The position numbers were made by a program, and so were the translations under genes. Positions 1 through 10,407 of a DNA stretch of 53,467 nt are shown piece by piece; positions within the stretch are counted from its first letter, which is position 1, and the number at the start of each line of letters is the position of its first letter. The notes beneath the pieces are model-generated. The model was given only the letters and a program-made list of their open reading frames with translations. It was not told the origin of the DNA and searched no databases. The stretch covers positions 1-53,467 of the forward strand of contig NZ_NFHH01000027.1 in NCBI RefSeq assembly GCF_002161285.1. Direction: 5' to 3'. The stretch is from Blautia sp. An81. Lineage in GTDB: Bacteria; Bacillota; Clostridia; Lachnospirales; Lachnospiraceae.

Positions 1-113
1 GGGTTTCCCCTTTTGGATAAGTCGGGTGACGATAGGGTGCGGATTATTCCGCTTTGATACCTTGCCCTATTACTTGCTCAAGGTAAGATTATTACAGCCC
101 CTTACGGGCGCAC
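1..113 (-). mobile_element. Group II intron, 5' end (continues beyond left edge)
   Basis: Read on the minus strand, the helicase reading frame breaks off right after the codons for S-N-S-M-V, and the next bases are GTGCGCCCGTAAGGGGC. GTGCG is the conserved group II intron 5' start, and GTGCGCCC followed by a small GC hairpin is how the Lactococcus Ll.LtrB intron begins. The intron lies in the same orientation as the interrupted gene, so splicing could restore it. Only 113 bp are visible. The intron-encoded reverse transcriptase, domain V and the 3' exon would lie to the left. The boundary at 113/114 is inferred from the GTGCG start and from homologues that continue S-N-S-M-V-E-L-Y. Confidence 0.8.
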
Positions 114-3100
114 CACCATACTGTTTGAGACAGGCGTCCCCGTAGCGAAAGTCACGCCACACCCGCCGGTAATCTCGTCCAGATACTGGCACTTTGCAAA
201 CATATCGGAGCTTTTCTGTGCATCCGTCTGTGCAATCCCCGCAATGTTCCTCATTTTGGTATAAAGAAACAGATTTTTGTAAAAATGACTCTCATCCACA
301 AACAGCCGGTCTACACCGAGCTGCTCAAATGTCACCACATCATCTTTTCTGGACTGATCATTGAGCCGCTCCAGTTTCGTTTCCAGGTTCTTCCTTGTCT
401 TTTCCATCTGCTTTACGGTATAGTGTGTTCCTTCCTGGGCAGCCGCCTCCTCAATCGCCATGGTGATCTCATCAATCTGTTTTTCAATGGACAATGCCTG
501 CCGTTCTCGTGACAAGGGAATCCGCTCAAACTGGCTGTGTCCAATGATGATAGCGTCATAATCCCCTGTAGCAATCCGGGAACAGAACTTCTTCCGATTA
601 GCAGGCTCAAAGTCTTTTTTCGTTGCCACAAGCACATTGGCGTTTGGATACAGCCGCAGGAAGTCGCTGCCCCATTGTTCCGTCAAGTGGTTTGGAACTA
701 CATATAAATTCTTCTGCGACAGTCCAAGCCGCTTACTCTCCATGCCGGCAGCGATCATCTGAAAAGTCTTTCCCGCACCCACGCAATGGGCAAGCAGCGT
801 ATTATGTCCGTAAAGGATATGGGCAACGGCGTTCTTCTGGTGGGGCATCAGCGTGATTTCCGGTGTCATCCCGGCAAACTGGATATGGCTGCCGTCATAT
901 TCACGGGGACGGATACTATTGAAAAGCTCATTATATTTCCGGCATAACGTTTCCCGCCTGTCCATATCCCGGAAGATCCATTCCCGGAAAGATTCTTTGA
1001 TCAGCTCCTGCTTCTGCTGTGCAAGCATAGTTTCTTTTTTATTGAGGACTCTCTTTTCATTGCCATCTTCTTGCACTGTGTCATAAATTTTCGTGTCACG
1101 CAGATTTAAGGCGTCCTCTAAAAGCCGATAAGCGTTTGCCCGCTGTGTGCCGTAGGTGGCAGTCACACGGGGATTGCGGTAGTCCGCATTTTTCCCGCTT
1201 ACATTCCACTGTCCGTTGACCGGGGCATATTTGACTTCAATCTTCCGTCCAAGCAGATAGTCCGGTGTCTCAAACAGTTCTCCCATAAACTGTGTGATAT
1301 AGTCCGGATCAATCCAGGTTGCACCTAAACGCACCTCGATTTCTGACGCATCCAGATCTTTCGGCTGCACTCGTTCCAATGCCTGAACATTGATCTCGTA
1401 CTCCGGATGGTTCTCCGCAAAAGTCCTTGCTGTTGCCAGCTTCTCCCGCACATTGCCGGACAGGTATTCATCCGAGGTTTCCCACGCTTCTGTTACCGGG
1501 TTTTTGAAGATCACTCCTGTCAGATCTTCGGTTACTTGCTCTTCTGTTTTCCCGCAAAGCTCCGCCATAAATGGCACATCTACTTTGGCCCGTTCCCCAA
1601 TGGACACGGCTAAAGCTTCACTGGCTGTATCCACAGAAGTCACCGCTTCCGGCTTCCGGATCGTCCGTTTGGTGAAAATATCCGCTTTCCGTTTCAGATT
1701 CCCGCTTTCATCCAGGATTTCCAATGAGGCGAGCAGACAATAACTGCTGTCCTGGGAGAACGCCCGCTTGTTGGCATTGCTGCTGATCAGCCCGTATCTT
1801 CCGGTAAAGCGGTCATATGCCTGATTGAGTTTCTCCTGCAGGGAATGGACTTTTTCATCACTTCCATCCTCTAGCTGGCACTGCAGAAGTGCCTGCGTCA
1901 AGTCACGAAGCTCGATCATTCCCAGGACACGCTCTGTTGTCATGACAGGCAGCTCCATCCGGTTCATCCGGGAATTTTCCCGGTAATACACAGCGCCGTC
2001 CACGTTGGCAAAGCTGAAATTTTTAATGGACGGGTCTGCCGGTATGGAAGTGTCAATCTCTCCTAAGTCAGAATCCTCCAACTCGATCTCTGTGATCGTG
2101 CCGTGGATATGGCTGACCGCCTCCTTTAACTGCTCCGCCAGATCTGCACCCTCAATAGGCTGACAGGTGAGCTGTGGGCCAAAAGGGCCGGATACAATCT
2201 TCTGCTCCCCAAGCACCATCTCTGGATGGTTCTGGAAATAACGGTTGACGGTGACAAAGTTATGGGAGGTTTCCCCTTTGTCATTGGTATACTCCTCCCG
2301 CAAAAGTTCATCCGTTTGTACCCACTCCGGCAGCTCCTTCCCAAGCATCCGGGGAGCATCCAGCTTCTGCAGGAACAGGATATCCGTATTCATCCTTGTC
2401 CCAGCATTGGCCTGGAACGCATTGTTTGGGAGACGGATCGCTCCAAGCAGCTCACAGCGCTGTGCAATATACTCTCTGGCTTTCGCATCCTGCTTGTCCA
2501 TGGTTCCGCCGCTGATCCCATTAGACGTTACAAAGGCGATCACACCGCCAGGACGTACTTTATCAATGGTCTTTGCAATGAAGTAATCGTGGACGAAAAA
2601 TTTCTGCCGGTCATAGCGACGGTCTATCAGCTTATATCCGCCAAAGGGAATATTTCCCACCGCCACATCAAAGAAACCGTCCGGAAACTCCGTCTTTTCA
2701 TATCCGCTGATGGTAATATCCGCTTCCGGGTAAAGGAGCTTTGCGATCCTTCCGGAAATGCTGTCCAGCTCCACGCCATACATGTTCAGCCCATCCATGC
2801 CCTCCGGCGCCAGACCCAGGAAATTTCCGATCCCGCAGGACGGCTCCAGAACATTCCCTTTCTCCAGCCCCATATTTTCCAGTGCTTCATACATCGCTTT
2901 AATCACCACCGGCGGCGTGTAAAAGGCGTTCAGGGTGGATTCCCTTGCCGCCTTATATTCCTCCGGATCAAGTTCCGCATACAGTTCTGTAAATTCCTCC
3001 GACCAGGCTTCATTTCGTTCCTCGAATGCTTCCTGCAGGCCGCCCCATCCCACATAGCGAGATAAGATTTCCTGTTCTTCCGGTGTGGCGGTTGTCCGTC

Positions 3101-6100
3101 CTTCCTGTTCGATCTGGTGGAGCAGACGGATCGCATCCATGTTGGCACGGAACTTTTCTTTTGCGTTCCCGGTTCCAATAGTCTCGTCCGTAATACGAAA
3201 ATTGACTGCCTTTTCCTGCTGTCCTAAAGCCGGAGCCGGCTCCTTTTCCACTGGCTCTAAAGGGATATGGTAATACTGCCGGATGATGTTGATGGTGTCC
3301 AGGGACATCACCTCTGTGGTAAGATGTTCCAGCTCCCTCTTTACAGCCGCCTGGTTGTCTGTCTCCAGGCGCTCCAGTACGTCAAGGATCAACTGCATCT
3401 GTTCCGGGGAGAACTCCGGGTTTAACACCGGCGTCACATCCTGTCCTTTTTCAGCGGCTGCATAGATGACATCCACCTGCTCCGGGGAAAGCACATCAAA
3501 GGATACCCCCGCTTTCTCCATCTTTTCCGTGATCTGTTCCTCAAGGACAGTATAAATGGCATCCTGTTCTTCTTCCGTCAAGATCCTCTCTAACTGCCCC
3601 GGCTCCCGTTTTTCCGATTCCTGTCCTGGTTCATCCGTTTCCGGCGTCTCCACTGGAGATACCTTTTCTCCTGCATTTTCCGGCTCTATTACCGTTTCTG
3701 AAGTTGTCTCCGCTTCTTCTGTCTGTTTCGCTATTATCTCCTGTGGCTCTTTTTCCGGAACACTTTCTCCCATAAAGTCAAAGAGAGACAACTGCTGTCC
3801 TGTTGCCTCCACTTCTATCTCTTTCTTCTGTTCCGGAAATATCGTATACGTTCCGTCAATATAATCATGGATCACCGAGAGGGTTTCCGCCCTTTCCTCA
3901 TACTCCGGGAAGTCCAAAGGTAAGGCAGCAAGGGCGGCGTCCATCTTTGATGCCAATTCTTCTGCAGTATCCGGTTCTTCCAGAAGCTGCGGCAGACGTT
4001 TCCTTGCATCCTCGTTCAAAAGATCTTCTTGAAATGGCCGCTCGATCTCCTCCGGCATCCGGGAATAAAAACGGATGATCCTCCTGGCTAGAACCTCCCG
4101 TTCATATGCCGGCATACGGGAGTAGTCCCCGGCTTTCAGGTACATCCCCTGGTCTATGAGCTGTTGGACACGCTTTGCTGCCTGGGGCCACTTCAAAAGT
4201 TCTGTAGCTTCCGGTTTTAAATAATCCCCCCGACATAGTTTGATCCCTTTCCCGTCATAGTCCGCATGGGAATCATCTGCCCCGGATAAGGCATGGCTGC
4301 ACCCGCCGATCCCATATCTTTCTTTGAGGAAATCTGCCTTTTCCTTTGCTGTTTTCTCCTGGATAAAAAAAGCGTAGGTACTTAAACGTCCATCCGAGTA
4401 AGGGCCTCCCCCGGCAAGAAACGAATCAATCTCATCCTGGGTAATAAAAATTTCATGTTCCTGCCACTGAAAGCCTTCTCTTGACTGATAAGGCACTGCT
4501 TCCTTTGCAAACTTCTGGAACTGTGCTGCCACTTTGTCCGGGCGGTAATGGTGAAACCTCATTAAATCTTTGTCAGTTTCATAGGCTTCTGCCAGCCCCG
4601 CCAGACGCTCATTTAACTCTGCCAGATACTCTGGCTGTGCGATCAGCTTTTCAATCCGCTCTGTCTTTTCAGGATAACCATATCCAAATTGGTGTTCTGT
4701 TCCAAAAACAATCTCCGCTACACCTTCCGCCATATCCCCGTGCATAAAGGCAAGCGCCTGTGCATGTTCTTTTATGGCGTTTTCTCTTGCTGCATCCAGA
4801 ACCGCCTGGGGAGCATATTCCCCCTGCCTTAAAAGCTGATGAATCCGCCCGCTCACATCCTCCCAGGACAGAAATGTTTTATCCAGAATCCGGTCATGTA
4901 CGGTATGCCCCACAGCGATCTGCATCCCCAGCTCATCATACCAGACAGAATACTCTTTCCCACCGATCACAAGCCCGATACCGCCCGTGCCATACTCCCG
5001 CCGCACAAAATCCGTGTATTCCTCCGGTGTCTGCTCAACCATGAAATTATAGATGATCCGCAGATGGCTTCTGTCTTTGTTGCCGCCTTTTCTTAAAACT
5101 TCATCAATTACATCCGCAGGAATGGCAGTTTCCCCGGCATACAGAGCCGCCTGCCGTTCCTCAATCGAACGGATCTGCTGTTCCACGGTGGGAAATTCGG
5201 GCAAAGATAAAGCAGAGGCTTCTATCTCCTCTGCTTCACTCAAATCCTGTTCTCTTGTTTCCTCCCCTAGCTGTATACCAATTCCGTCAGCACGGTTTCC
5301 TCCGCCATCTGTGTCAGGCTGTTCATGTGTGCTGTCCACGCCATCTGATCCGTCTCTTTGTCCGGTGCCGGGTATACCGTAAGAAGCCCGTCCAGAAGGA
5401 TCTCCATCCTCTCCTGCGCCGCTTTCTCTATCTCTGACAGATGGTTGTCCAGCTTCCCGCTGACCAGCAGGCTCTGGTACAGGTTCTCCTTGTGTTCTCT
5501 CAGGTATGTTCTCCGCAGCATCCCGTATTTCCCGATGGTCTGCGGTTCTTCCGTCAGTGTCAGGTTCGGAAACAGGTAGTCTCCCTTGCGGTGATAGGTC
5601 AGTTCCATTTGTTTTCCCTCCTTCATCATTTTCGCTTTCACGAATTAACGTGTTAAATTTATTATAAGGTACTTCCTTCTTTTTTGCAACCGTTTTCTCT
5701 GGATTTTCTTTCTGTCTCGCTTCACGCTCGGCCTGTCGGATCGTGCGCCCAATGTCACGAAGTACCGGCTCCACAAGCTGGCTGGTGGCATTTCCTAAGA
5801 ATGCCAAGACAGACAGATCATTATAATCCGTGATCCCAAAGAAATCCGCTTCCTCCAGGTATTTCGCCGGCTCCAGTCCACAGCGCCGTGCCAGGGTATA
5901 AAAGGCGCTGTTTGCCAGAAGGGTACGGAACTCCACCCGGATCGTATCCTCGTCCAATCCCTCCAGAAACGTACCGGGGATGGCATACTCCATGCCATCC
6001 ATGGCTTCCTCTAAACTATCCGCCGCCATGTCCTCTGCAACCTGCCGCAGCGCAGAGGGCAGGTCTGGAGCCTCCTCCCCGTTTAACCCGTAAGTATCTG

Positions 6101-6473
6101 TCAGATGGTTCAGAAGCATTTCCCGCTGATCTTCTTTCAGCCGCCACAGATATGGTCTCCTTCCTCCCCTCACTGGATGGGTATCCGATACGTCAAACAC
6201 ATACCGCAGCACTCGCCTCGGCCCGGTATCGTCAATCAGGGCAATCCCTTTTGCTCCCCGGTTCACCCACCGGCGCATCTTCTCATTCCACACTTCCAGC
6301 TCCGCACAGGCCGTAGCGTCCGGGCGCTGTGCATGGATCAGAAGTGTATCAGAGAAAGGATAGCGGTAGAGCCTGGAAGCAGTATCCAGATAGCGCATCC
6401 AGTCCCGTGGGGAACCGCTGACTTCCTTTGCCGTTTCCCTTGCCAGGAAACGGATGTCATTCATTTTCGCCAT
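102..6473 (-). CDS. Giant N6-adenine methyltransferase / SNF2-type helicase of the ICE (interrupted by group II intron)
   Basis: About 2123 residues are visible. The N-terminus (residues about 1-80, with an R-D-W-x-R-Y-L-D and Y-P-F-S-D pattern) resembles ArdC-like ssDNA-binding domains. The middle is charged and low complexity. A DNA adenine methyltransferase domain has motif [11 protein letters not shown] near residue 1206 and an NIPFGG catalytic motif near 1273. A superfamily 2 helicase follows, with Walker A CVGAGKT near 1896, DESH near 2058 and TGTP near 2111. The frame then runs into the group II intron and stops at R-P, so helicase motifs IV-VI are missing unless splicing restores them. 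Start: the ATG at 6473 has AGGAGG upstream, better than the upstream in-frame ATG at 6518. Such proteins are standard in Tn1549-type ICEs, where they probably process or protect transferred DNA. The precise role is not established. Confidence 0.88.
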   Translation of the reverse strand: MAKMNDIRFLARETAKEVSGSPRDWMRYLDTASRLYRYPFSDTLLIHAQRPDATACAELEVWNEKMRRWVNRGAKGIALIDDTGPRRVLRYVFDVSDTHPVRGGRRPYLWRLKEDQREMLLNHLTDTYGLNGEEAPDLPSALRQVAEDMAADSLEEAMDGMEYAIPGTFLEGLDEDTIRVEFRTLLANSAFYTLARRCGLEPAKYLEEADFFGITDYNDLSVLAFLGNATSQLVEPVLRDIGRTIRQAEREARQKENPEKTVAKKKEVPYNKFNTLIRESENDEGGKTNGTDLSPQGRLPVSEPDTDGRTADHREIRDAAENIPERTQGEPVPEPAGQREAGQPSVRDRESGAGEDGDPSGRASYGIPGTGQRDGSDGVDSTHEQPDTDGGGNRADGIGIQLGEETREQDLSEAEEIEASALSLPEFPTVEQQIRSIEERQAALYAGETAIPADVIDEVLRKGGNKDRSHLRIIYNFMVEQTPEEYTDFVRREYGTGGIGLVIGGKEYSVWYDELGMQIAVGHTVHDRILDKTFLSWEDVSGRIHQLLRQGEYAPQAVLDAARENAIKEHAQALAFMHGDMAEGVAEIVFGTEHQFGYGYPEKTERIEKLIAQPEYLAELNERLAGLAEAYETDKDLMRFHHYRPDKVAAQFQKFAKEAVPYQSREGFQWQEHEIFITQDEIDSFLAGGGPYSDGRLSTYAFFIQEKTAKEKADFLKERYGIGGCSHALSGADDSHADYDGKGIKLCRGDYLKPEATELLKWPQAAKRVQQLIDQGMYLKAGDYSRMPAYEREVLARRIIRFYSRMPEEIERPFQEDLLNEDARKRLPQLLEEPDTAEELASKMDAALAALPLDFPEYEERAETLSVIHDYIDGTYTIFPEQKKEIEVEATGQQLSLFDFMGESVPEKEPQEIIAKQTEEAETTSETVIEPENAGEKVSPVETPETDEPGQESEKREPGQLERILTEEEQDAIYTVLEEQITEKMEKAGVSFDVLSPEQVDVIYAAAEKGQDVTPVLNPEFSPEQMQLILDVLERLETDNQAAVKRELEHLTTEVMSLDTINIIRQYYHIPLEPVEKEPAPALGQQEKAVNFRITDETIGTGNAKEKFRANMDAIRLLHQIEQEGRTTATPEEQEILSRYVGWGGLQEAFEERNEAWSEEFTELYAELDPEEYKAARESTLNAFYTPPVVIKAMYEALENMGLEKGNVLEPSCGIGNFLGLAPEGMDGLNMYGVELDSISGRIAKLLYPEADITISGYEKTEFPDGFFDVAVGNIPFGGYKLIDRRYDRQKFFVHDYFIAKTIDKVRPGGVIAFVTSNGISGGTMDKQDAKAREYIAQRCELLGAIRLPNNAFQANAGTRMNTDILFLQKLDAPRMLGKELPEWVQTDELLREEYTNDKGETSHNFVTVNRYFQNHPEMVLGEQKIVSGPFGPQLTCQPIEGADLAEQLKEAVSHIHGTITEIELEDSDLGEIDTSIPADPSIKNFSFANVDGAVYYRENSRMNRMELPVMTTERVLGMIELRDLTQALLQCQLEDGSDEKVHSLQEKLNQAYDRFTGRYGLISSNANKRAFSQDSSYCLLASLEILDESGNLKRKADIFTKRTIRKPEAVTSVDTASEALAVSIGERAKVDVPFMAELCGKTEEQVTEDLTGVIFKNPVTEAWETSDEYLSGNVREKLATARTFAENHPEYEINVQALERVQPKDLDASEIEVRLGATWIDPDYITQFMGELFETPDYLLGRKIEVKYAPVNGQWNVSGKNADYRNPRVTATYGTQRANAYRLLEDALNLRDTKIYDTVQEDGNEKRVLNKKETMLAQQKQELIKESFREWIFRDMDRRETLCRKYNELFNSIRPREYDGSHIQFAGMTPEITLMPHQKNAVAHILYGHNTLLAHCVGAGKTFQMIAAGMESKRLGLSQKNLYVVPNHLTEQWGSDFLRLYPNANVLVATKKDFEPANRKKFCSRIATGDYDAIIIGHSQFERIPLSRERQALSIEKQIDEITMAIEEAAAQEGTHYTVKQMEKTRKNLETKLERLNDQSRKDDVVTFEQLGVDRLFVDESHFYKNLFLYTKMRNIAGIAQTDAQKSSDMFAKCQYLDEITGGCGVTFATGTPVSNSMVVRP

Positions 6474-6545
6474 ATAAATCCTCCTGTAAATAAAAGTTCT
6501 GTGTGCTTCTCTCTGCATAAAATCCCGGATATTTTTCTTTTCCCA

Positions 6546-6574
6546 TTTACAATATAAAGAAATTCAGTTATAAT
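6546..6574 (+). promoter_or_regulatory. Sigma-70-type promoter of the toxin-antitoxin pair
   Basis: TTTACA (6546-6551), a 17-base spacer and TATAAT (6569-6574) lie just upstream of an AAGGAGG ribosome site and the antitoxin ATG at 6597. The -10 box is a perfect consensus match. Confidence 0.7.
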
Positions 6575-6596
6575 TTCTTTATAAGGAGGTGCTTTT

Positions 6597-6860
6597 ATGC
6601 CAAATATCCGTTCAAGCGCAGATCTGCGCAACAGCTATAACGAAATTTCCACTTTCTGCCATGAATATGCGGAGCCTGTTTTCATTACCAAAAACGGCAA
6701 AGGCGATCTTGCCGTTATGAGCATTGAGGCGTATGAACAGCTCGCAGGCCGCTGTGAGTTATACGGGCTTCTCCAGGAAGGCATGGATGACCTTTCTTCC
6801 GGGAAAACCCGCCCATTCTCTGAGGCAATGGCAGATATACGGAGCCGGCGCAGGCGATGA
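6597..6860 (+). CDS. Type II antitoxin, Phd/YefM family
   Basis: 87 residues. The N-terminal pattern (I-R-S-S-A-D-L-R-N-S-Y, then P-V-F-I-T-K-N-G-K-G and V-M-S-I-E-A-Y-E) is typical of Phd/YefM antitoxins: an N-terminal DNA-binding fold that represses its own promoter and a C-terminal tail that masks the toxin. ATAAGGAGG precedes the ATG. The stop overlaps the toxin start by 4 bp (ATGA), so the two are translationally coupled. The pair sits on the plus strand inside a minus-strand transfer region, which marks it as an independent stability cassette of the element. Confidence 0.9.
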   Translation: MPNIRSSADLRNSYNEISTFCHEYAEPVFITKNGKGDLAVMSIEAYEQLAGRCELYGLLQEGMDDLSSGKTRPFSEAMADIRSRRRR

Positions 6861-7183
6861 GTTACCATCTGCATATCACCAGCGTTGCAGAACGGGATAT
6901 TTCCCAGGCTGCCGATTATATTGAGTTTGTCCTGAAAAATCCCAAAGCCGCTGACGATCTCCTTGAGGAAACGGATCAGAAGATCAATGCCTTGCTTCCG
7001 TTTCCCCAGGAACATCCCATTGTAGAGGATAAGCTGCTGGCTGCCTGGGGCATCCGCTTCACACAGATCAAAAACTATCTTGCTTTTTACGTGATAGAAG
7101 AAAACCAGGTGACAGTGATCCGTTTCCTATATGCCAAAAGCGACTGGATCTCCATCTTAAAGGTAGGCTTTCCTCTCGTTTAA
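6857..7183 (+). CDS. Type II toxin, RelE/ParE superfamily
   Basis: 108 residues with the RelE/ParE signature: an N-terminal strand Y-H-L-H-I-T, then A-E-R-D-I-S-Q-A-A-D-Y-I, a central helix pair, and C-terminal strands (W-G-I-R-F-T-Q-I-K-N-Y-L-A-F-Y-V-I and V-T-V-I-R-F-L-Y-A-K-S-D-W). The family includes ribosome-dependent mRNA interferases (RelE) and gyrase poisons (ParE). Which activity applies cannot be told from sequence alone. It follows the Phd-type antitoxin with a 4-bp overlap and ends in a strong terminator hairpin shared with convergent topB. Confidence 0.9.
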   Translation: MSYHLHITSVAERDISQAADYIEFVLKNPKAADDLLEETDQKINALLPFPQEHPIVEDKLLAAWGIRFTQIKNYLAFYVIEENQVTVIRFLYAKSDWISILKVGFPLV

Positions 7184-7188
7184 GCCTG

Positions 7189-7219
7189 ACCTTCCCGCAG
7201 CCTTTGCGGGAAGGTTTTA
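7189..7219 (+). terminator. Terminator hairpin between toxin and topB
   Basis: ACCTTCCCGCA (7189-7199) pairs perfectly with TGCGGGAAGGT (7205-7215) and is followed by a T-rich run on the plus strand. It ends the toxin transcript. The right arm reaches the topB stop codon, so read-through from the minus strand may also be affected. Confidence 0.85.
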
Positions 7220-9292
7220 TTTTTTCTTCTTCGGGAACTCCAGGCGGAAAGCAGCCTTGCCATCTGCCGCCTCCAGCATAAGATACGCCGCAAACGTGCG
7301 TCCCTTTTTCTGCGAATACAGATCCAGCACATACGTCCGCCCGTCTTTTAAAAGCTCTGCCGCCATCTTTTTGTCGATCATTTTCTTCATCCCGGACAGA
7401 TACCGGTTCTCTTTCCAGAGGGAAAACCCGCACTCCCGGTTCCCACAGAAGAAATTCCGCTTACTCTCATAGACAGGGCTTCCGCACACCGGGCAGGTTC
7501 CAATGCTCTCCCTGGAATAAAAACGGTTCTGTTCTTCCACGGATATTTTCCCGCACTCCAGCAGCATCCGGTCAATCAGTTCTACGATCCCCTCCAGAAA
7601 TTCCTGCCCGCACAGCTCTCCTTTTTCGATCCGGAGCAGACGGTTTTCCCACTCTGCTGTCATAGCGGCTGACCGCAGATACTCCGGCAGCACCGAGATC
7701 AGGTCTGCCCCGTCCTGGGTAGCGAAAAGCTGTTTTCCCTTTCTTACGGCATAACCGGAAGATACCAACTTTTCAATAATGGACGCCCTGGTTGCTGGCG
7801 TTCCAAGCCCCTTTTTCTCTGTCTCCTCGTCAAATTCCTGATTGCCGGCAGTCTCCATTGCGGACAGCAGGGTATCCTCACTGTATGGCTTCGGCGGCGT
7901 TGTGTAATGCTCCGATATACTGGCTGTAACCGGGTGGAATGTCTGCCCCTCTGTCACAGCGGGGATGGTTCGCTCCTCCCCGTCTTTACGGACTTTTGTG
8001 CCTAAACGCTCACGAAACGCCGCTTCTACTGCTTTCCATCCCATTTCCTGAACAGCTTTCCCTTTTGCCTGGAAGTTTTCCCCCGCACAGGATACCCGGA
8101 CTTCCGTCTCCTGAAACACATGCTTCTGCGCCCCGGCGCAAAGCAACCGGACGCTGATCAACTGCAGGATGTCCTGCTCTCCTTTGGACAGCTCCTGCAG
8201 ATCACAGCCCTTTAACTCTGCTGTAGGGATGATCGCATGGTGATCCGAGACTTTACTGTTATCCATCGTTCGCTTTACATCCGGTTCCTGCGGATATAGC
8301 GAGGAAAATCCGTATTTTTCACACGCCATTGTAATCGCCTGCCGTGCGGTCTGCTCCATATCCTCCGTCAGATACTGGCTGTCCGTCCGGGGATAGGTTA
8401 CCAGCTTTTGCTCGTAAAGGCTCTGGGTAAAATCCAGTGTTTCCTTTGCCGTATAGCCAAAGTAACGGTTGCTTTCCCTCTGGAGCGTGGTCAGATCATA
8501 CAGCTTCGGGGGATGGACGGCCTTTTCCACAGATGAGCAGAATTCCACTGTGGCAGTCCCGCCCTCACAGGCTTCCTGAATACGCTTGACCTCCCTGGGA
8601 TCAAACAGCTTTTCTTTTACGACCTCCAGACCATCACAGTCTAAATGAAGATTATAGTATTTCTCTTTCTGGAAATGGGCGATCTGTTCTCCCCGCTCCA
8701 CCAGCATTTCCAGTGTGGGTGTCTGCACCCGTCCCACCACCAGGCGTTTAAAATATTTTGTGGTAAAAGCTCTGGTGGCGTTCATCCCAATGAGCCAGTC
8801 CGCTTTTGCCCGGCAGACAGCCGCTTCATAGAGGTTCTGGTATTCTGCTCCCTCTTTTAAGTGGGCAAATCCGTCCCGGATCGCACCATCCTCCATAGAG
8901 CTGATCCAGATCCGCTTAATGGGAAGATGGCTCCCAGACAGTTCATAGACCCGTCCAAAGATCAGTTCCCCCTCCCGCCCGGCATCACAGCCATTTACCA
9001 CATAATCCACATCTTTCCGGTTCAGCAGTTTTTTTAACACAGAAAACTGCCCCTTTTTCTCTTTCGCCACAGCCATCTGCCATTTTTCCGGCAGGATCGG
9101 GAGATCTTCAAACTCCCACTTTTGGTACTTTTCCTCATAGCCCTCCGGCGGTACATACTCCGCCAGATGCCCCAGGCACCAGCTTACCAGCCAGCCATTT
9201 CCCTCCAGATAGCCGTCCTGCCGCTTGTCCGCCCCCAACACTTTCGCATAGGCTAACGCCACACTGGGCTTCTCCCCTAATACTAAATACAT
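7217..9292 (-). CDS. topB: DNA topoisomerase III (type IA)
   Basis: 691 residues. It begins with a TOPRIM domain (M-Y-L-V-L-G-E-K-P-S-V-A; the N-G-C-D-A-G-R-E-G-E-L-I metal site) and carries the catalytic tyrosine in V-T-Y-P-R-T-D at about residue 300. It ends with a zinc-ribbon-like segment (C-P-V-C, then C-G-N-R-E-C-G) and a short topoisomerase C-terminal repeat. The ATG at 9292 has an AAAGGAG site upstream and starts exactly at the conserved N-terminus, so the longer frame from 9316 is rejected. Type IA enzymes relax or decatenate single-stranded intermediates. A copy is usual in Tn1549-type ICEs and is thought to resolve transfer or replication intermediates. It lies downstream of DUF4366, after a terminator-like hairpin. 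Confidence 0.96.
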   Translation of the reverse strand: MYLVLGEKPSVALAYAKVLGADKRQDGYLEGNGWLVSWCLGHLAEYVPPEGYEEKYQKWEFEDLPILPEKWQMAVAKEKKGQFSVLKKLLNRKDVDYVVNGCDAGREGELIFGRVYELSGSHLPIKRIWISSMEDGAIRDGFAHLKEGAEYQNLYEAAVCRAKADWLIGMNATRAFTTKYFKRLVVGRVQTPTLEMLVERGEQIAHFQKEKYYNLHLDCDGLEVVKEKLFDPREVKRIQEACEGGTATVEFCSSVEKAVHPPKLYDLTTLQRESNRYFGYTAKETLDFTQSLYEQKLVTYPRTDSQYLTEDMEQTARQAITMACEKYGFSSLYPQEPDVKRTMDNSKVSDHHAIIPTAELKGCDLQELSKGEQDILQLISVRLLCAGAQKHVFQETEVRVSCAGENFQAKGKAVQEMGWKAVEAAFRERLGTKVRKDGEERTIPAVTEGQTFHPVTASISEHYTTPPKPYSEDTLLSAMETAGNQEFDEETEKKGLGTPATRASIIEKLVSSGYAVRKGKQLFATQDGADLISVLPEYLRSAAMTAEWENRLLRIEKGELCGQEFLEGIVELIDRMLLECGKISVEEQNRFYSRESIGTCPVCGSPVYESKRNFFCGNRECGFSLWKENRYLSGMKKMIDKKMAAELLKDGRTYVLDLYSQKKGRTFAAYLMLEAADGKAAFRLEFPKKKK

Positions 9293-9323
9293 CCAATACT
9301 CCTTTCCGGCTTGCACCTGTATG

Positions 9324-9351
9324 AGAAAAGACAGCCGGTTTCCCGGCTGTC
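9324..9351 (-). terminator. Minus-strand terminator between DUF4366 gene and topB
   Basis: GACAGCCGG (9330-9338) pairs with CCGGCTGTC (9343-9351) around a 4-base loop. On the minus strand it is followed by CTTTTCTC. It lies 24 bp after the DUF4366 stop and upstream of topB, so it may separate the structural transfer operon from topB. Confidence 0.7.
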
Positions 9352-9375
9352 TGTCTCTCTCCTTATCTTTCTTGC

Positions 9376-10095
9376 TTATGTTTCCTCATTTTCTTCCTCT
9401 GTGGAACCGTCCTCCTCCGGCTGATCTTCATTAACGTAAGTGCCGCCGTCATAGAACTCTAAGTCCTCGCCATCTTCCTGGGCTTCCTCTTTCTTCGGCT
9501 TCACAACTTTAAAATAATAACCAGCTCCGATCCCGCCTGCCGCAAGAAGGCCAATCGCCAGGAGCGCCCCTGTGTTCATGCCTCCGTCCTCTTCCGGCTG
9601 TACCGTCTCCGGTTCTGTTTCCTCCGGTGCCACAGTTGTCTCTGTCTCTGGAATCACCACCTGCGGCATCTCCTCCGTCTGTGTCTCATCCATAAACTCC
9701 GCCAGGTCATTCTCGTCGATCATGGAGAGCATATAGACATTTTCCGTATTATTGGAGCGGTCTAACACCAGAAAAAATGTGTTGCCGTTTTTCGTCTGGA
9801 TGGTCAGGAACTCTTTCGTTCCATCATCCGACTTATCGTCCAGCACTTCCCCGTTTCCCGGAATGGAAAATGGTGTCCCCTCTCCCCCTGACGCTTCTTC
9901 CTGGGCCGCTGCTTCTGTCTCCCCGGCGCTTTCCGTCTGCTCCGGGATTACCGTCTGTGTCTCTCCTGCCGCAGCCTCCCCGGCTGTTTCTGTCTGTCCG
10001 GTATCTCCGGTATAGGCAAAGGCGTTCATGGCGGTGGAGGAAAATACCCCCGCCGCCATAGCAAGCGCCATCAGCCATTTTTTAAGTTTCCTCAT
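9376..10095 (-). CDS. DUF4366 family ICE membrane protein (CD1107-like)
   Basis: 239 residues. An N-terminal signal peptide (K-K-W-L-M-A-L-A-M-A-A-G-V-F then A-F-A) is followed by a low-complexity Glu/Thr-rich linker. A small conserved domain (F-L-T-I-Q-T-K-N-G-N-T-F-F-L-V-L-D-R) comes next, then a Pro/Glu/Thr linker, one membrane segment near residues 174-192 (M-N-T-G-A-L-L-A-I-G-L-L-A-A-G-G) and an acidic cytoplasmic tail. This layout matches DUF4366 proteins of Clostridia ICEs: exported and anchored, probably part of the cell-wall side of the transfer apparatus, with unknown biochemical role. The ATG at 10095 is chosen because AGGTTAGGA lies just upstream. The start overlaps the DUF4315 gene by 14 bp. 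Confidence 0.85.
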   Translation of the reverse strand: MRKLKKWLMALAMAAGVFSSTAMNAFAYTGDTGQTETAGEAAAGETQTVIPEQTESAGETEAAAQEEASGGEGTPFSIPGNGEVLDDKSDDGTKEFLTIQTKNGNTFFLVLDRSNNTENVYMLSMIDENDLAEFMDETQTEEMPQVVIPETETTVAPEETEPETVQPEEDGGMNTGALLAIGLLAAGGIGAGYYFKVVKPKKEEAQEDGEDLEFYDGGTYVNEDQPEEDGSTEEENEET

Positions 10096-10390
10096 GATTC
10101 CTAACCTCACTTTCCTGCGCTTTTTCTATTCTTTCTGTCTGCTCCTTGCTGCTTTCTTTTGTTTCTTCTTGCTCCGGGAGGGGAATGGATACCGTTCCGC
10201 TCTGAATCCCCTCCAGAAGCTCTAACATCCTGTGGCTGTCCAGTTTCATAGAACGGATGGTTTTCACAATCTCCTGATTCTCAAGCTGTTCCGCTAATAG
10301 TTTCAGTTCTTTTAAGTGTTCCTGCCACTCGGCAATCTTTTTTTCTGTTCTCTGGATCTCCTCCAGAACCCGGTGTAGCTTCCGGTTCAT
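10082..10390 (-). CDS. DUF4315 family protein
   Basis: 102 residues, charged and helical: a coiled-coil N-terminal half (R-K-L-H-R-V-L-E-E-I-Q-R-T-E-K-K-I) followed by E-I-V-K-T-I-R-S-M and a Gln/Glu-rich tail. It sits in the order NlpC/P60 - DUF4315 - DUF4366 seen in Tn1549-type ICEs. It overlaps the DUF4366 gene, which suggests coupled translation and a shared complex. The ATG at 10390 follows AAGGTGA; a GTG three codons earlier is possible. No enzymatic motif is visible. Confidence 0.8.
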   Translation of the reverse strand: MNRKLHRVLEEIQRTEKKIAEWQEHLKELKLLAEQLENQEIVKTIRSMKLDSHRMLELLEGIQSGTVSIPLPEQEETKESSKEQTERIEKAQESEVRNHEET

Positions 10391-10407
10391 ACCGCTCACC
10401 TTCTTTC

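Noticed and set aside
2226..3065. 279-codon plus-strand frame
   Set aside because: Antisense to the methyltransferase-helicase, with no family features or ribosome site; a shadow of a GC-biased gene.
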